Part shown: positions 9,192 to 17,272 of the stretch, piece by piece | Layout: the number at the start of each line of letters is the position of its first letter | How positions within the stretch are numbered: position 1 is the first letter of the stretch | Source: Pseudomonas sp. RGM2987 | GTDB lineage: Bacteria > Pseudomonadota > Gammaproteobacteria > Pseudomonadales > Pseudomonadaceae | Reading direction: 5' to 3' | Length of the DNA stretch: 64,000 bases | NCBI RefSeq assembly: GCF_022952855.1 | Contig: NZ_JALJDX010000213.1 | Location: 45,612 to 109,611 of the forward strand | Notes under the pieces: generated by a model | The model's input: the letters and a program-made list of their open reading frames with translations, nothing else | Databases searched by the model: none | Told to the model about the DNA's origin: nothing | Made by a program: the position numbers and the translations under genes

Positions 9192-9229
9192 GTCGTATCC
9201 AGTACAGGGAGGGTCGCATCCAGTGTCGG
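9192..9229. promoter_or_regulatory. Tandem repeat, candidate GbdR (AraC-type) operator
   Basis: GTCGTATCCAGTACAGG at 9192 and GTCGCATCCAGTGTCGG at 9213 are direct repeats 21 bp apart, two helical turns, the geometry of AraC-family operators. They lie in the region shared by choX (minus) and the serine dehydratase gene (plus), both GbdR targets in P. aeruginosa. A similar pair lies between gbcA and gbcB. Assignment to GbdR is inference. The rest of 9034-9458 contains a small nested hairpin (about 9285-9317, core GGGGCAAAAGCCCC) and no gene. Confidence 0.45.
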
Positions 9230-9458
9230 TGACGTCGTTTACAGATTTTTTCCGCTCTGCGCAGGCTTCTGACCCCTGGAAAAACGCCGCAAAACCGGGG
9301 CAAAAGCCCCACGGCGTTGGCGGGCATGATTGCGTCGGTGTCAGACGTCGGACACCAGGGTAAAAGCCGGATGATGCGGCCATCCCGGCGTTGAGCGTAG
9401 CAGCTCCGTCAGCGGGCGCTTCCGCGCCCGCATGTGCCCGTTCTGGAGGTTCTAGGCA

Positions 9459-10835
9459 ATGGCAATCAGCGTATTCGACCTGTTTAAAATCGGTATCGGC
9501 CCGTCCAGCTCTCACACCGTGGGGCCGATGCGCGCGGCAGCGCTGTTCGTCGAAGCGCTACGGGCCAAGGCCTTGCTGCACGATGTGCGTCGGGTCGAGG
9601 TGCAGCTGTACGGCTCATTGTCGGCCACCGGCATTGGCCACGGCAGCGACAACGCGGTGATCATGGGGTTGATGGGGGAGTGGCCGGATGCGATCGACCC
9701 GTCGCAGATCGGCCCGCGCATCGCCTTGTTGCGCGAAACCCAGACGCTGCTGCTGGACGGTCGCCTGCCGGTGCCGTTCATATGGTCCCAGGACATGCGC
9801 CTGATCGATGAAAACCTGCCGTTCCACCCCAACGCGATGACGCTGGTGGCCGAAGGCGACAGCGGCGAGTTGCACCGTGACACCTATTATTCAGTCGGCG
9901 GCGGTTTCGTCGTCGATCAGGCCCAGGCCAGCAGCGGTGTCGTCGACCTGGATTCCACCGAGCTGCCCTACGATTTTTCCAGCGCTGAAGAACTGCTCCA
10001 ACTGTGCCGCACCCATAACCTGCGAGTGGCCGAATTGATGATGGCCAACGAGAAGGTCTGGCGTTCGGAAGAGGAGATCCGCAGCGGCCTGATGAAACTC
10101 TGGCGGGCCATGCAGGATTGCGTCGAGCATGGCCTCAAGCACGAGGGCATCCTGCCTGGCGGTCTGAATGTGCGGCGGCGCGCGGCCAAGTTGCACCGCA
10201 GCCTGCAAGAGCTGAACAAACCCAATGTCATCGGCTCGACCCTCAGCGCCATGGAGTGGGTCAACCTGTTCGCCCTGGCGGTCAACGAGGAAAACGCCGC
10301 TGGCGGGCGCATGGTCACGGCGCCGACCAATGGCGCGGCGGGGATCATTCCGGCGGTGTTGCATTACTTCATGAAATTCAGCGAAGCAGTAACCGATGCC
10401 AACGTGGTGGACTACTTCCTCGGTGCGGCGGCGGTCGGGATCCTGTGCAAGAAGAATGCGTCGATCTCCGGTGCCGAAGTCGGTTGCCAGGGCGAAGTCG
10501 GTTCGGCCTGCGCCATGGCGGCGGCGGGCCTGGCTGAAATCCTTGGCGCCACGCCGGAGCAACTGTGCAACGCAGCGGAAATCGGCCTGGAGCACAACCT
10601 CGGCCTGACCTGCGACCCGGTGGGCGGCCTGGTGCAGGTGCCGTGCATCGAGCGCAACGCGATTGCCGCGGTGAAAGCCATCAATGCCGCACAAATGGCC
10701 CTGCGCGGTGACGGCCAGCACTTTATCTCCCTGGACCGGGTAATCCGGACCATGCGCGATACCGGTGCCGACATGCATGACAAATATAAGGAGACCTCGC
10801 GCGGCGGGTTGGCGGTGAGTGCAGTGGAGTGCTGA
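9459..10835 (+). CDS. sdaB: L-serine ammonia-lyase (serine dehydratase)
   Basis: 458-residue single-chain iron-sulfur L-serine dehydratase that deaminates serine to pyruvate and ammonia. The opening ISVFDLFKIGIGPSSSHTVGPMRAA is the beta-type domain. The C-terminal alpha domain keeps the cluster cysteines (VGILCKKNASISGAEVGCQ, LTCDPVGGLVQVPCIERNA). GGAGGT precedes the ATG. Its position between choX and gbdR matches P. aeruginosa, where it completes betaine catabolism: betaine -> glycine -> serine -> pyruvate. It is transcribed divergently from choX. Confidence 0.94.
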   Translation: MAISVFDLFKIGIGPSSSHTVGPMRAAALFVEALRAKALLHDVRRVEVQLYGSLSATGIGHGSDNAVIMGLMGEWPDAIDPSQIGPRIALLRETQTLLLDGRLPVPFIWSQDMRLIDENLPFHPNAMTLVAEGDSGELHRDTYYSVGGGFVVDQAQASSGVVDLDSTELPYDFSSAEELLQLCRTHNLRVAELMMANEKVWRSEEEIRSGLMKLWRAMQDCVEHGLKHEGILPGGLNVRRRAAKLHRSLQELNKPNVIGSTLSAMEWVNLFALAVNEENAAGGRMVTAPTNGAAGIIPAVLHYFMKFSEAVTDANVVDYFLGAAAVGILCKKNASISGAEVGCQGEVGSACAMAAAGLAEILGATPEQLCNAAEIGLEHNLGLTCDPVGGLVQVPCIERNAIAAVKAINAAQMALRGDGQHFISLDRVIRTMRDTGADMHDKYKETSRGGLAVSAVEC

Positions 10836-10880
10836 CAACACCCGGCACCTGCCCTGTTTGGACTGGGGACATGGTGCCCC

Positions 10881-10998
10881 TGTGGCGGGGGAGCTTGCTC
10901 CCGCTGGGGTGCGAAGCGCCCCCAAAATTGCAGAAGTATCCCGAGGGCCTGTTTGCGCTCGCTTCGCGGTCGAGCGGGAGCAAGCTCCCTCGCCACAG
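10881..10998. repeat. REP pair (type B)
   Basis: Inverted GTGGCG(A/G)GGGAGCTTGCTCC copies enclose a spacer. It lies 45 bp after the serine dehydratase gene and may form its 3' hairpin. Confidence 0.85.
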
Positions 10999-11315
10999 GA
11001 AGGCTTGTCGCCGGTCCTGATAGTGATCCGCAAATCGCTCGTAAATTGAGCAGCAAGACGAAAATACGCCACCTTTTAGCGCGTCGCTAACAGACAAGAC
11101 GCCAGCTGTCGGGACCGCCGCTGAACGGCGCTCGACCGTCCGTCACCCGCACTGTGGTGATACCGGTTGCGCAAGCGGCGCAGCCCAGTTCCCACAAGTG
11201 CTACCGAACTGCTCACAGCCCGCTGTGACAGCCGCCAGCCGCCACGAATAGTGCCGATAAACCGTACCGGATCCGCGCCTTGTCTAGAGGGGGTGCGATG
11301 TCGTTTTCAGGATTT

Positions 11316-11333
11316 ATTGAATACGCATTCAAT
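11316..11333. promoter_or_regulatory. Palindrome upstream of gbdR (TetR-type operator candidate)
   Basis: ATTGAAT-ACGC-ATTCAAT is a perfect inverted repeat 116 bp upstream of the gbdR start. It resembles the BetI box core (ATTGAACGTTCAAT) with four extra central bases. The remaining 10836-11448 region holds a REP pair and a long leader without other clear elements. Confidence 0.4.
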
Positions 11334-11448
11334 TTTAGGCACGGCAATTGCTCTATCCCGAAAAAGCCCATCTCTCACAAGAGAACGATGGCCATAACAA
11401 GAGCCTCCGCCTGAGGCCATCACCCGCTTTGTGTGAGGAGATACCGCG

Positions 11449-12552
11449 ATGACGACGTCCAACTCCGGGGCCCAACCCCAGAACCGTGCGCCTCAATCCA
11501 TCGGCTTTTTGCTGCTGGACAATTTCACGCTGATTTCCCTGGCGTCCGCGGTAGAACCGCTGCGCATGGCCAACCAGTTGTCCGGTCGCGAGTTGTATCG
11601 CTGGACCACCCTCACTGTCGATGGCGGCCAGGTCTGGGCCAGTGACGGTCTGCAGATCACCCCGGACGCCTCCATGCACAAAGCGCCGCCCCTGGACACG
11701 GTCATCGTCTGTGGCGGCATCGGCATCCAGCGCACCGTTACCCGCGAGCACGTGTCATGGCTGCAAGGCCAGGCCCGTCAGTCCCGGCGCCTTGGCGCGG
11801 TTTGCACCGGCAGTTGGGCCCTGGCGTGCGCCGGCCTGCTGGACGGCTTCGATTGCAGCGTGCATTGGGAATGCCTGGCGGCGATGCAGGAAGCTTTCCC
11901 ACGGGTGTCGATGAGCACCCGGCTGTTCACCCTCGATCGCAACCGTTTCACCAGCTCCGGCGGCACCGCGCCGCTGGACATGATGCTGCACCTGATCAGC
12001 CGTGATCACGGTCGCGAACTGTCGGCGGCCATTTCCGAAATGTTTGTCTATGAGCGTATCCGCAACGAGCAGGATCACCAGCGCGTGCCGCTCAAGCACA
12101 TGCTTGGCACCAACCAGCCGAAGTTGCAGGAAATCGTCGCGCTGATGGAAGCCAACCTGGAAGAGCCGATCGACCTCGACGAACTTGCGGTGTACGTCGC
12201 CGTGTCCCGGCGTCAGCTGGAGCGGCTGTTCCAGAAATACCTGCACTGCTCGCCGTCGCGCTATTACCTCAAGCTGCGTCTGATTCGTGCGCGGCAGTTG
12301 CTCAAGCAGACGCCGATGTCGATCATCGAGGTGGCGTCGGTGTGCGGATTCGTCTCCACGCCGCACTTCTCCAAGTGCTACCGCGAATACTTCGGCATTC
12401 CACCGCGTGACGAACGTGTAGGCTCCAACACCACGCAACAAGTGGCGATGATGCCGTTGCCACAGGCGCTGGTGCTGTCGCCGTTGTCCGGCCCGCTGTC
12501 GGCGCTGAGCCAGGCGCGTAATGAGTCGACGTTTGCCAGTGTAAGGCTCTGA
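11449..12552 (+). CDS. gbdR: Glycine betaine/dimethylglycine-responsive regulator GbdR
   Basis: 367-residue AraC-family activator with an N-terminal GATase1/DJ-1-like sensor domain (SIGFLLLDNFTLISLASAVEPLRMAN, AVCTGSWALACAGLLDG) and a C-terminal double helix-turn-helix (DLDELAVYVAVSRRQLERLFQKY, SIIEVASVCGFVSTPHFSKCYREYF). GbdR activates choX, gbcAB, dgcAB, sox and serine dehydratase genes in response to betaine and dimethylglycine. GAGGAG precedes the ATG. It lies 613 bp after the serine dehydratase gene, as in P. aeruginosa. It shares its architecture with CdhR at 18387-19346. Confidence 0.95.
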   Translation: MTTSNSGAQPQNRAPQSIGFLLLDNFTLISLASAVEPLRMANQLSGRELYRWTTLTVDGGQVWASDGLQITPDASMHKAPPLDTVIVCGGIGIQRTVTREHVSWLQGQARQSRRLGAVCTGSWALACAGLLDGFDCSVHWECLAAMQEAFPRVSMSTRLFTLDRNRFTSSGGTAPLDMMLHLISRDHGRELSAAISEMFVYERIRNEQDHQRVPLKHMLGTNQPKLQEIVALMEANLEEPIDLDELAVYVAVSRRQLERLFQKYLHCSPSRYYLKLRLIRARQLLKQTPMSIIEVASVCGFVSTPHFSKCYREYFGIPPRDERVGSNTTQQVAMMPLPQALVLSPLSGPLSALSQARNESTFASVRL

Positions 12553-12563
12553 ACCGAGGCTTT

Positions 12564-12695
12564 TGTGGCGAGGGAGCTTGCTCCCGCTGGGGGCGGAGCC
12601 CCCCAAATCCTGATATCGCGGTGTTCCAGCAATATCGCGCCAGCTGGTTTTGCGACCGCTTCGCGGCCGAGCGCGAGCAAGCGCCCTCGCCACAG
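12564..12695. repeat. REP pair (type B)
   Basis: Inverted GTGGCGAGGGAGCTTGCTCC copies, the right one diverged (GAGCGCGAGCAAGCGCCCTC), fill the gap between gbdR and the convergent small gene. Confidence 0.8.
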
Positions 12696-12697
12696 GG

Positions 12698-12961
12698 TCA
12701 GGCGCTGTGGTTCTGCTGGTAATCCGCCAACGCCGGCAACAGCTGCTTATCGATCGCCTGGCGCACGGCCGGCAGGATGGTGGCGCTGCTGGTGTACATG
12801 TCCTTGACCATCCGCCGCAATTCATTGGCGCGGGCCTTGTCCAGGCCACGCACGGCGCACTCGCAGGCCTGCTCGGCGCTGGAGCCGCTGGGGATCTGGA
12901 GGCCCAGGGCCTTGAGCTGGCCCAACAGGTCTTCCTGGTCGATCAAATCGGCGTGCATCAT
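12698..12961 (-). CDS. Small conserved-type protein of unknown function
   Basis: An 87-residue protein, MMHADLIDQEDLLGQLKALG onward, mostly helical in appearance and with no signal peptide or membrane helix. It has a pair of cysteines in EQACECAV and a C-terminal segment MVKDMYTSSATILPAVRQAI. I chose the ATG at 12961 because AAGGAA stands seven bases upstream; the frame stays open to 13189, but that extension is not coding-like. It is convergent with gbdR. I do not recognise the family. Confidence 0.6.
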   Translation of the reverse strand: MMHADLIDQEDLLGQLKALGLQIPSGSSAEQACECAVRGLDKARANELRRMVKDMYTSSATILPAVRQAIDKQLLPALADYQQNHSA

Positions 12962-13176
12962 GACGCTTTTCCTTGTTCCGGGATTGGGGTCGTGCCTCGA
13001 TTCTGGTAGCCACCCGAAGCGGCGGCAAGGGCAAACTGTCGCAATGGCACGGATACCTATGAACAGGTCGTTTTCGGTTAACTCGCACAAGCCGGGACTG
13101 GGCACACTGGCCTCAAGCTGAATCACGATGGTTTGGTCACCCTCGCGCGACAGCTCCTCCAGTAACGCACCCTGCC

Positions 13177-13210
13177 CCGGTCCTGTCACGGCTTGACCGG
13201 GGATTTTTTT
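13177..13210 (+). terminator. Orphan intrinsic terminator (plus strand)
   Basis: CCCGGTC and GACCGGG arms around a 12-base loop are followed by ATTTTTTT. The orientation is plus, but no plus-strand gene lies upstream until gbdR, 620 bp away across an antisense gene. It may end a small RNA or a short transcript from 12.97-13.18 kb. Confidence 0.7.
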
Positions 13211-13251
13211 GCCTGCTTGAATCAGGTGTCACTGGTGTTGCCCGGGAGATC

Positions 13252-13319
13252 GCTTTCGCGGGCAAGCCCGCTCCCACATTGGAACGCGTACCCCTGTGGG
13301 AGCGGGCTTGCTCGCGAAT
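13252..13319. repeat. REP pair (type A)
   Basis: Inverted GTGGGAGCGGGCTTGCTC copies with a 20-bp spacer lie just after the gamma-butyrobetaine dioxygenase stop codon. The gap 12962-13333 also holds the orphan terminator. Confidence 0.85.
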
Positions 13320-13333
13320 CGCCGTAACGCGGT

Positions 13334-14497
13334 CTAGCGTCGCAACACCAGAATCCGCGACAACAACTCATCCCGATCCACATAACACCCTTGGAAATGC
13401 CGCGCCCCGGTGGCCGGGTCGAAGGCGTTGCGGGCGTGCAGCGTGCGGCGGTTGTCGAAGCACCAGAGCTGGCCGGGCTCCAAGCGTTGCATGACGCGAA
13501 ACCGTGGTTCGCGGGTCAGGGCGATGAAGCGGCGATAGGCCTGATAAAGCCTGGGCATCTGCTCGACCGAGGTGTCGAACGGCCCGCGCAGGAAGTTCGC
13601 CATGCGAATTTCCGATACCTGCCCGAGGGTGTCCAGCGCGATGATCGGCGCCAGGCAGCGGTAGTCGCTGTGGCGGTCCTTGTTACGAAACTCCACCGGG
13701 ATCTCGCACAGCGCAGCGAAAGCGTCGGGATCTTCCTGGCGCAGGGTTTCGGCAATGGCGAAACCATCGACGAAAATGCTCTCGCCGCCATCAGCGTCAT
13801 TGACCAGACAATGCAGGAACTGCAAGCCCGGCTGCAACTCCCGGGTCGGCAAGTCGCTGTGCAGCGGCAGGTTGAAGGCGGTGTAGGCATTGCTGTCGGC
13901 GTCGGCCTTGGATTGCACATTGAACAGCACGCCGAAGTTACTCTCGCGAATGAAAGAGATCCGCTGGGCAATCGATTTCAGCGAACCGGGCTCGGTGGGC
14001 ACGCCACGTACCTGGGTCAGGCCGATGTCGCGCACTGCCAGCAGCCATTGCAGCAGGGCATCGCTGTCGTTCATCAATGCCGGGTAGTCGAACACGGGTA
14101 TGGGCAAATCGTGCCGCCAGAGCTGGCGCCGAGGCTTCCCCGCCAGGCGCTCTGCCCGGGACTGATCGTCGTACGCGTGGGCGCGCAACCAGCCTGGATC
14201 GAAACGACTCTGGTGACCGTCCTGCCAGTCCACGCACAGGCAGCCTTCGCTGTCGATGCGCGTCACGTCGGGTGCCAGGTCTGCGGGGACGTCGACAATT
14301 TCCAGCACCTGCTCACGGGTGACGCTGTAGACGCACTGGGGGCACGGGCAGTTGTCCCGCAGCCACGCGTGATGGAAGGGGCTGACCCGACCGTCGGCCC
14401 AGGTGACCTGCACCCGATCCGCCAACGGCGTTACCACGCTAAGGGCAGATATCAGGGGATAGCGGCGGAAATCGGCAAAGGCGGCGGCGGTGTTCAT
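13334..14497 (-). CDS. Gamma-butyrobetaine dioxygenase
   Basis: 387-residue Fe(II)/2-oxoglutarate-dependent hydroxylase that converts gamma-butyrobetaine to L-carnitine. The length fits the characterised Pseudomonas AK1 enzyme (383 residues). The N-terminal zinc-binding domain has WLRDNCPCPQC. The TauD-like core has the iron ligands HSD (in LPLHSDLPTREL) and a distal histidine in NRRTLHARNAF, followed by an arginine-containing strand. AGGAGACC precedes the ATG. It heads a minus-strand series with cdhB and cdhA upstream, so the cell can make carnitine from gamma-butyrobetaine and then degrade it. Confidence 0.93.
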   Translation of the reverse strand: MNTAAAFADFRRYPLISALSVVTPLADRVQVTWADGRVSPFHHAWLRDNCPCPQCVYSVTREQVLEIVDVPADLAPDVTRIDSEGCLCVDWQDGHQSRFDPGWLRAHAYDDQSRAERLAGKPRRQLWRHDLPIPVFDYPALMNDSDALLQWLLAVRDIGLTQVRGVPTEPGSLKSIAQRISFIRESNFGVLFNVQSKADADSNAYTAFNLPLHSDLPTRELQPGLQFLHCLVNDADGGESIFVDGFAIAETLRQEDPDAFAALCEIPVEFRNKDRHSDYRCLAPIIALDTLGQVSEIRMANFLRGPFDTSVEQMPRLYQAYRRFIALTREPRFRVMQRLEPGQLWCFDNRRTLHARNAFDPATGARHFQGCYVDRDELLSRILVLRR

Positions 14498-14514
14498 GAC
14501 GGTCTCCTGGGCTG

Positions 14515-14991
14515 TTATCGGGCGGGCGGCAGGGCGATGACCCGGCCGATGTACACCGGGGTGGGCAGGTCGGATTGTTCATCCAGCAGGGTTTGGAGCT
14601 TGCCCAGGGTCCGCTCGGTGAAGGGCGCTGCGCGCGGGCCGGCCAGGTCGACATGCAGGAGCATCTGCTCGTTGCCCGCCAGCTCTTTGTCGCCGCCGGC
14701 CAGGTGCAGGCTGTGGTAGAGATGCAGGCGCTTGGCATCGTGGCCGATGATTTGCGTGTGCACTTGCACCTCGACGTCCACCTTCACTTCGTGCAGGTAG
14801 TTGAGGTGCAGTTCGAGGGTGAACAGCGAATGGCCGTTGGCGTCGCGGTTCTGGCTGTCCAAGCAGAGCATGTCCATCAGCGCGTCGGTGGCGTAGCTGA
14901 AAATCAGCAGGTAATAGGCATCGCGCAGATGGCCGTTGTAATCGACCCATTCGGGGCGGATGTGGGTTTGGTAGGTGGTGAGGGTGGGCAT
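14515..14991 (-). CDS. cdhB: Betainyl-CoA thioesterase
   Basis: 158-residue hot-dog thioesterase starting MPTLTTYQTHIRPEWVDYNGHLRDAYYL; the D-x-N-G-H-L motif is typical of 4HBT-type enzymes. In the carnitine pathway CdhB hydrolyses betainyl-CoA to glycine betaine and CoA. The frame extends upstream through a REP element to 15144, but that part is not coding. It is 17 bp from the dioxygenase gene, so co-transcription is likely. Confidence 0.9.
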   Translation of the reverse strand: MPTLTTYQTHIRPEWVDYNGHLRDAYYLLIFSYATDALMDMLCLDSQNRDANGHSLFTLELHLNYLHEVKVDVEVQVHTQIIGHDAKRLHLYHSLHLAGGDKELAGNEQMLLHVDLAGPRAAPFTERTLGKLQTLLDEQSDLPTPVYIGRVIALPPAR

Positions 14992-15027
14992 GCTGGAACT
15001 CCGCAGGTGGGCGCAGGTGTACACGTT

Positions 15028-15160
15028 TGTGGCGAGGGAGCTTGCTCCCGCTGGGGGCGAAGCCCCCCAAAGCCTGATATCGCGGTGTATCAGAAATATC
15101 GCGTCAGCTGGTTTTGCGACCGCTTCGCGGTCGAGCGGGAGCAAGCTCCCTCGCCACAGG
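15028..15160. repeat. REP pair (type B)
   Basis: Inverted GTGGCGAGGGAGCTTGCTCC copies lie between cdhA and cdhB. The interior words CCTGATATCGCGGTGT and AATATCGCG(C/T)CAGCTGGTTTTGCGACC recur almost unchanged at 12605-12660, so both derive from one REPIN copy. Confidence 0.85.
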
Positions 15161-15168
15161 GATAGCGT

Positions 15169-16134
15169 TTAGTCAGTGAAGGCCATGCCATGCCTGACCT
15201 TGGTGGCCTTCACCGCCTCCAACACCGCCAGCAGGCAATCGTCACGGTAGCGCTCCAATGCCGAGATGCTGTGATTGCCCAGCTGTGCGCGGGTCCCATC
15301 CACCACGTCATCGATCAGCTTCTCGGTCAGTTCCGGCGCCGGCAAATAGGTCCACGGCAGTTGCAGCGCCGGGCCGAACTGGGCCATGAAGTGGCGCATG
15401 CCGGCGTCGCCACCGGCCAGGGTGTAGGTCAGGAAGGTGCCCATGAACGACCAGCGCAACCCGGCGCCAAAGCGAATGGCATCGTCGATTTCGCCGGTGG
15501 TCGCCACGCCGTCGTTGACCAGGTGCAACGCTTCACGCCACAGCGCCTCGAGCAGACGATCGGCGATGAACCCGGGCACTTCCTTGCGCACGTGCAGGGG
15601 TCGCATGCCGAGGGATTGGTACACCTGCATCGCCGCTTGCACCGCTTCGGGCGCGGTGTTTTGGCCGCCCACGACTTCGACCAGGGGCAACAGGTAGACC
15701 GGGTTGAACGGGTGCCCGACCACGCAGCGCTCCGGGTGGGTGGAACCTTCGTAGAACTCGCTCGGCAGCAGCCCTGAGGTGCTGGAACCGATCAATGCGT
15801 CCGGCTTGGCGGCGGCGCTGATCTGGCTGTGCAGCTGGAGTTTCAACTCCAGGCGCTCGGGGGCGCTCTCCTGGATGAAGTCGGCGTCGCGCACGCATTC
15901 TTCGATGGTGGCGACGAAGCGCAGCCGATCCTGGGAGGCGCCGGGCGCCAGGCCTTGCTGCTCCAGCGCGCCCCAGGCGTTGGCAACACGCTTGCGCAGC
16001 GCCGCTTCAGCGCCCGGCGCCGGATCCCAGGCCACGACGTCCAGCCCATGGGCCAGGGCGCGGCTGACCCAGCCGCTGCCGATTACACCGCTGCCCAGGG
16101 CGGCGAAGGTCTTGATGTCGGTGATAAAGCGCAT
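15169..16134 (-). CDS. cdhA: L-carnitine 3-dehydrogenase
   Basis: 321-residue NAD-dependent dehydrogenase of the 3-hydroxyacyl-CoA dehydrogenase fold. The nucleotide-binding loop is GSGVIGSGW at residues 13-21, and the conserved block GHPFNPVYLLPLVEVVGG carries the catalytic histidine. It oxidises L-carnitine to 3-dehydrocarnitine. I start at MRFITDIKTFAALG; the extension to 16206 is REP sequence. A REP pair separates it from cdhC upstream. Confidence 0.94.
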   Translation of the reverse strand: MRFITDIKTFAALGSGVIGSGWVSRALAHGLDVVAWDPAPGAEAALRKRVANAWGALEQQGLAPGASQDRLRFVATIEECVRDADFIQESAPERLELKLQLHSQISAAAKPDALIGSSTSGLLPSEFYEGSTHPERCVVGHPFNPVYLLPLVEVVGGQNTAPEAVQAAMQVYQSLGMRPLHVRKEVPGFIADRLLEALWREALHLVNDGVATTGEIDDAIRFGAGLRWSFMGTFLTYTLAGGDAGMRHFMAQFGPALQLPWTYLPAPELTEKLIDDVVDGTRAQLGNHSISALERYRDDCLLAVLEAVKATKVRHGMAFTD

Positions 16135-16165
16135 GGTGGTTTCCTGAAGTGTTCGATGAACTGAA

Positions 16166-16257
16166 TGTGGGAGCGGGCTTGCTCGCGAAGAGGCCGGTAC
16201 ATCCAACAGATTTGCTGGGAAAGAAATATCGCCTTCGCGAGCAAGCCCGCTCCCACT
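16166..16257. repeat. REP pair (type A)
   Basis: Inverted GTGGGAGCGGGCTTGCTC copies lie between cdhC and cdhA. Confidence 0.85.
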
Positions 16258-16313
16258 TGATCTTGGGTGGTCATAAGACCTGCATTCACAGCAGATCCCA
16301 TGGCAAGTTCGGT

Positions 16314-17201
16314 TTAACCGCGCTGGGTCAGGCCCATCTTCTTGCGACCTTCAGCCGGTGTGAGTACCCGCGCCCCGAGGCGGCTGAGGATTTCGCTGGC
16401 GCGTTCCACCAGTTGGCCGTTGGTGGCGAGCACGCCTTTGTCCAGCCACAGGTTGTCTTCCAGCCCGACCCGTACGTTGCCGCCCAGCAGCACGGCCTGG
16501 GCCGCCATCGGCATTTGCATGCGGCCGATGCCGAACCCGGCCCACACCGCATCGGCTGGCAGGTTGTCGACCATGGCCTTCATTGTGGTGGTGTCGGCCG
16601 GCGCGCCCCATGGGATGCCCAGGCAGAGCTGGAACAACGGGTTGTCCAACAGGCCTTCCTTGATCATCTGCTTGGCAAACCACAGGTGCCCGGTGTCGAA
16701 GATTTCCAGCTCGGCTTTCACCCCCAGTTCGGTGATGCGCTTGGCGCCGGCCCGCAGTTGCGCCGGGGTCGAGACGTAAATGGTGTCGCCGTCGCCGAAG
16801 TTCAGGGTGCCGCAATCCAGGGTGCAGATTTCCGGCAGCAGTTGTTCGACATGGGCCAGGCGGGTCAGCGGGCCGACCAGGTCGGTATTGGGGCCGAACT
16901 CCATCGGCCGTTCGCCGGGCCCGATTTCAAGATCGCCGCCCATGCCGGCGGTGAGGTTGACGATGATGTCCACGTCGGCCTCACGAATGCGTTCCATCAC
17001 TTCGCGGTACAGCGCCACGTCGCGGCTGAACTTGCCGGTCTGCGGGTCGCGGACGTGGCAGTGGACCACGGTGGCTCCGGCCTTGGCGGCTTCGACGGCG
17101 GCCTCGGCGATCTGTTTCGGGGTGACCGGGACGTGAGGACTCTTGGCGGTCGTGTCGCCAGCACCGGTGAGTGCGCAGGTGATGATGACGTCGTGGTTCA
17201 T
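16314..17201 (-). CDS. cdhC: 3-keto-acid cleavage enzyme (dehydrocarnitine cleavage)
   Basis: 295-residue BKACE (DUF849) protein with a TIM barrel. It converts 3-dehydrocarnitine plus acetyl-CoA to betainyl-CoA plus acetoacetate. The zinc ligands are in VVHCHVRD, and the N-terminal ITCALTGAGDTTAKSPHVPVT and C-terminal GGNVRVGLEDNLWLDKGV are family hallmarks. The P. aeruginosa counterpart is PA5387 (cdhC). GGAAG precedes the ATG. It follows caiX by 70 bp on the minus strand. Confidence 0.94.
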   Translation of the reverse strand: MNHDVIITCALTGAGDTTAKSPHVPVTPKQIAEAAVEAAKAGATVVHCHVRDPQTGKFSRDVALYREVMERIREADVDIIVNLTAGMGGDLEIGPGERPMEFGPNTDLVGPLTRLAHVEQLLPEICTLDCGTLNFGDGDTIYVSTPAQLRAGAKRITELGVKAELEIFDTGHLWFAKQMIKEGLLDNPLFQLCLGIPWGAPADTTTMKAMVDNLPADAVWAGFGIGRMQMPMAAQAVLLGGNVRVGLEDNLWLDKGVLATNGQLVERASEILSRLGARVLTPAEGRKKMGLTQRG

Positions 17202-17272
17202 GGTGCGGCTTCCTTCAGGCGTGTTGAGTCATTGCGCAGTCGCTGGGCGCTGCGCAGATGGAGAGCGTTCGG

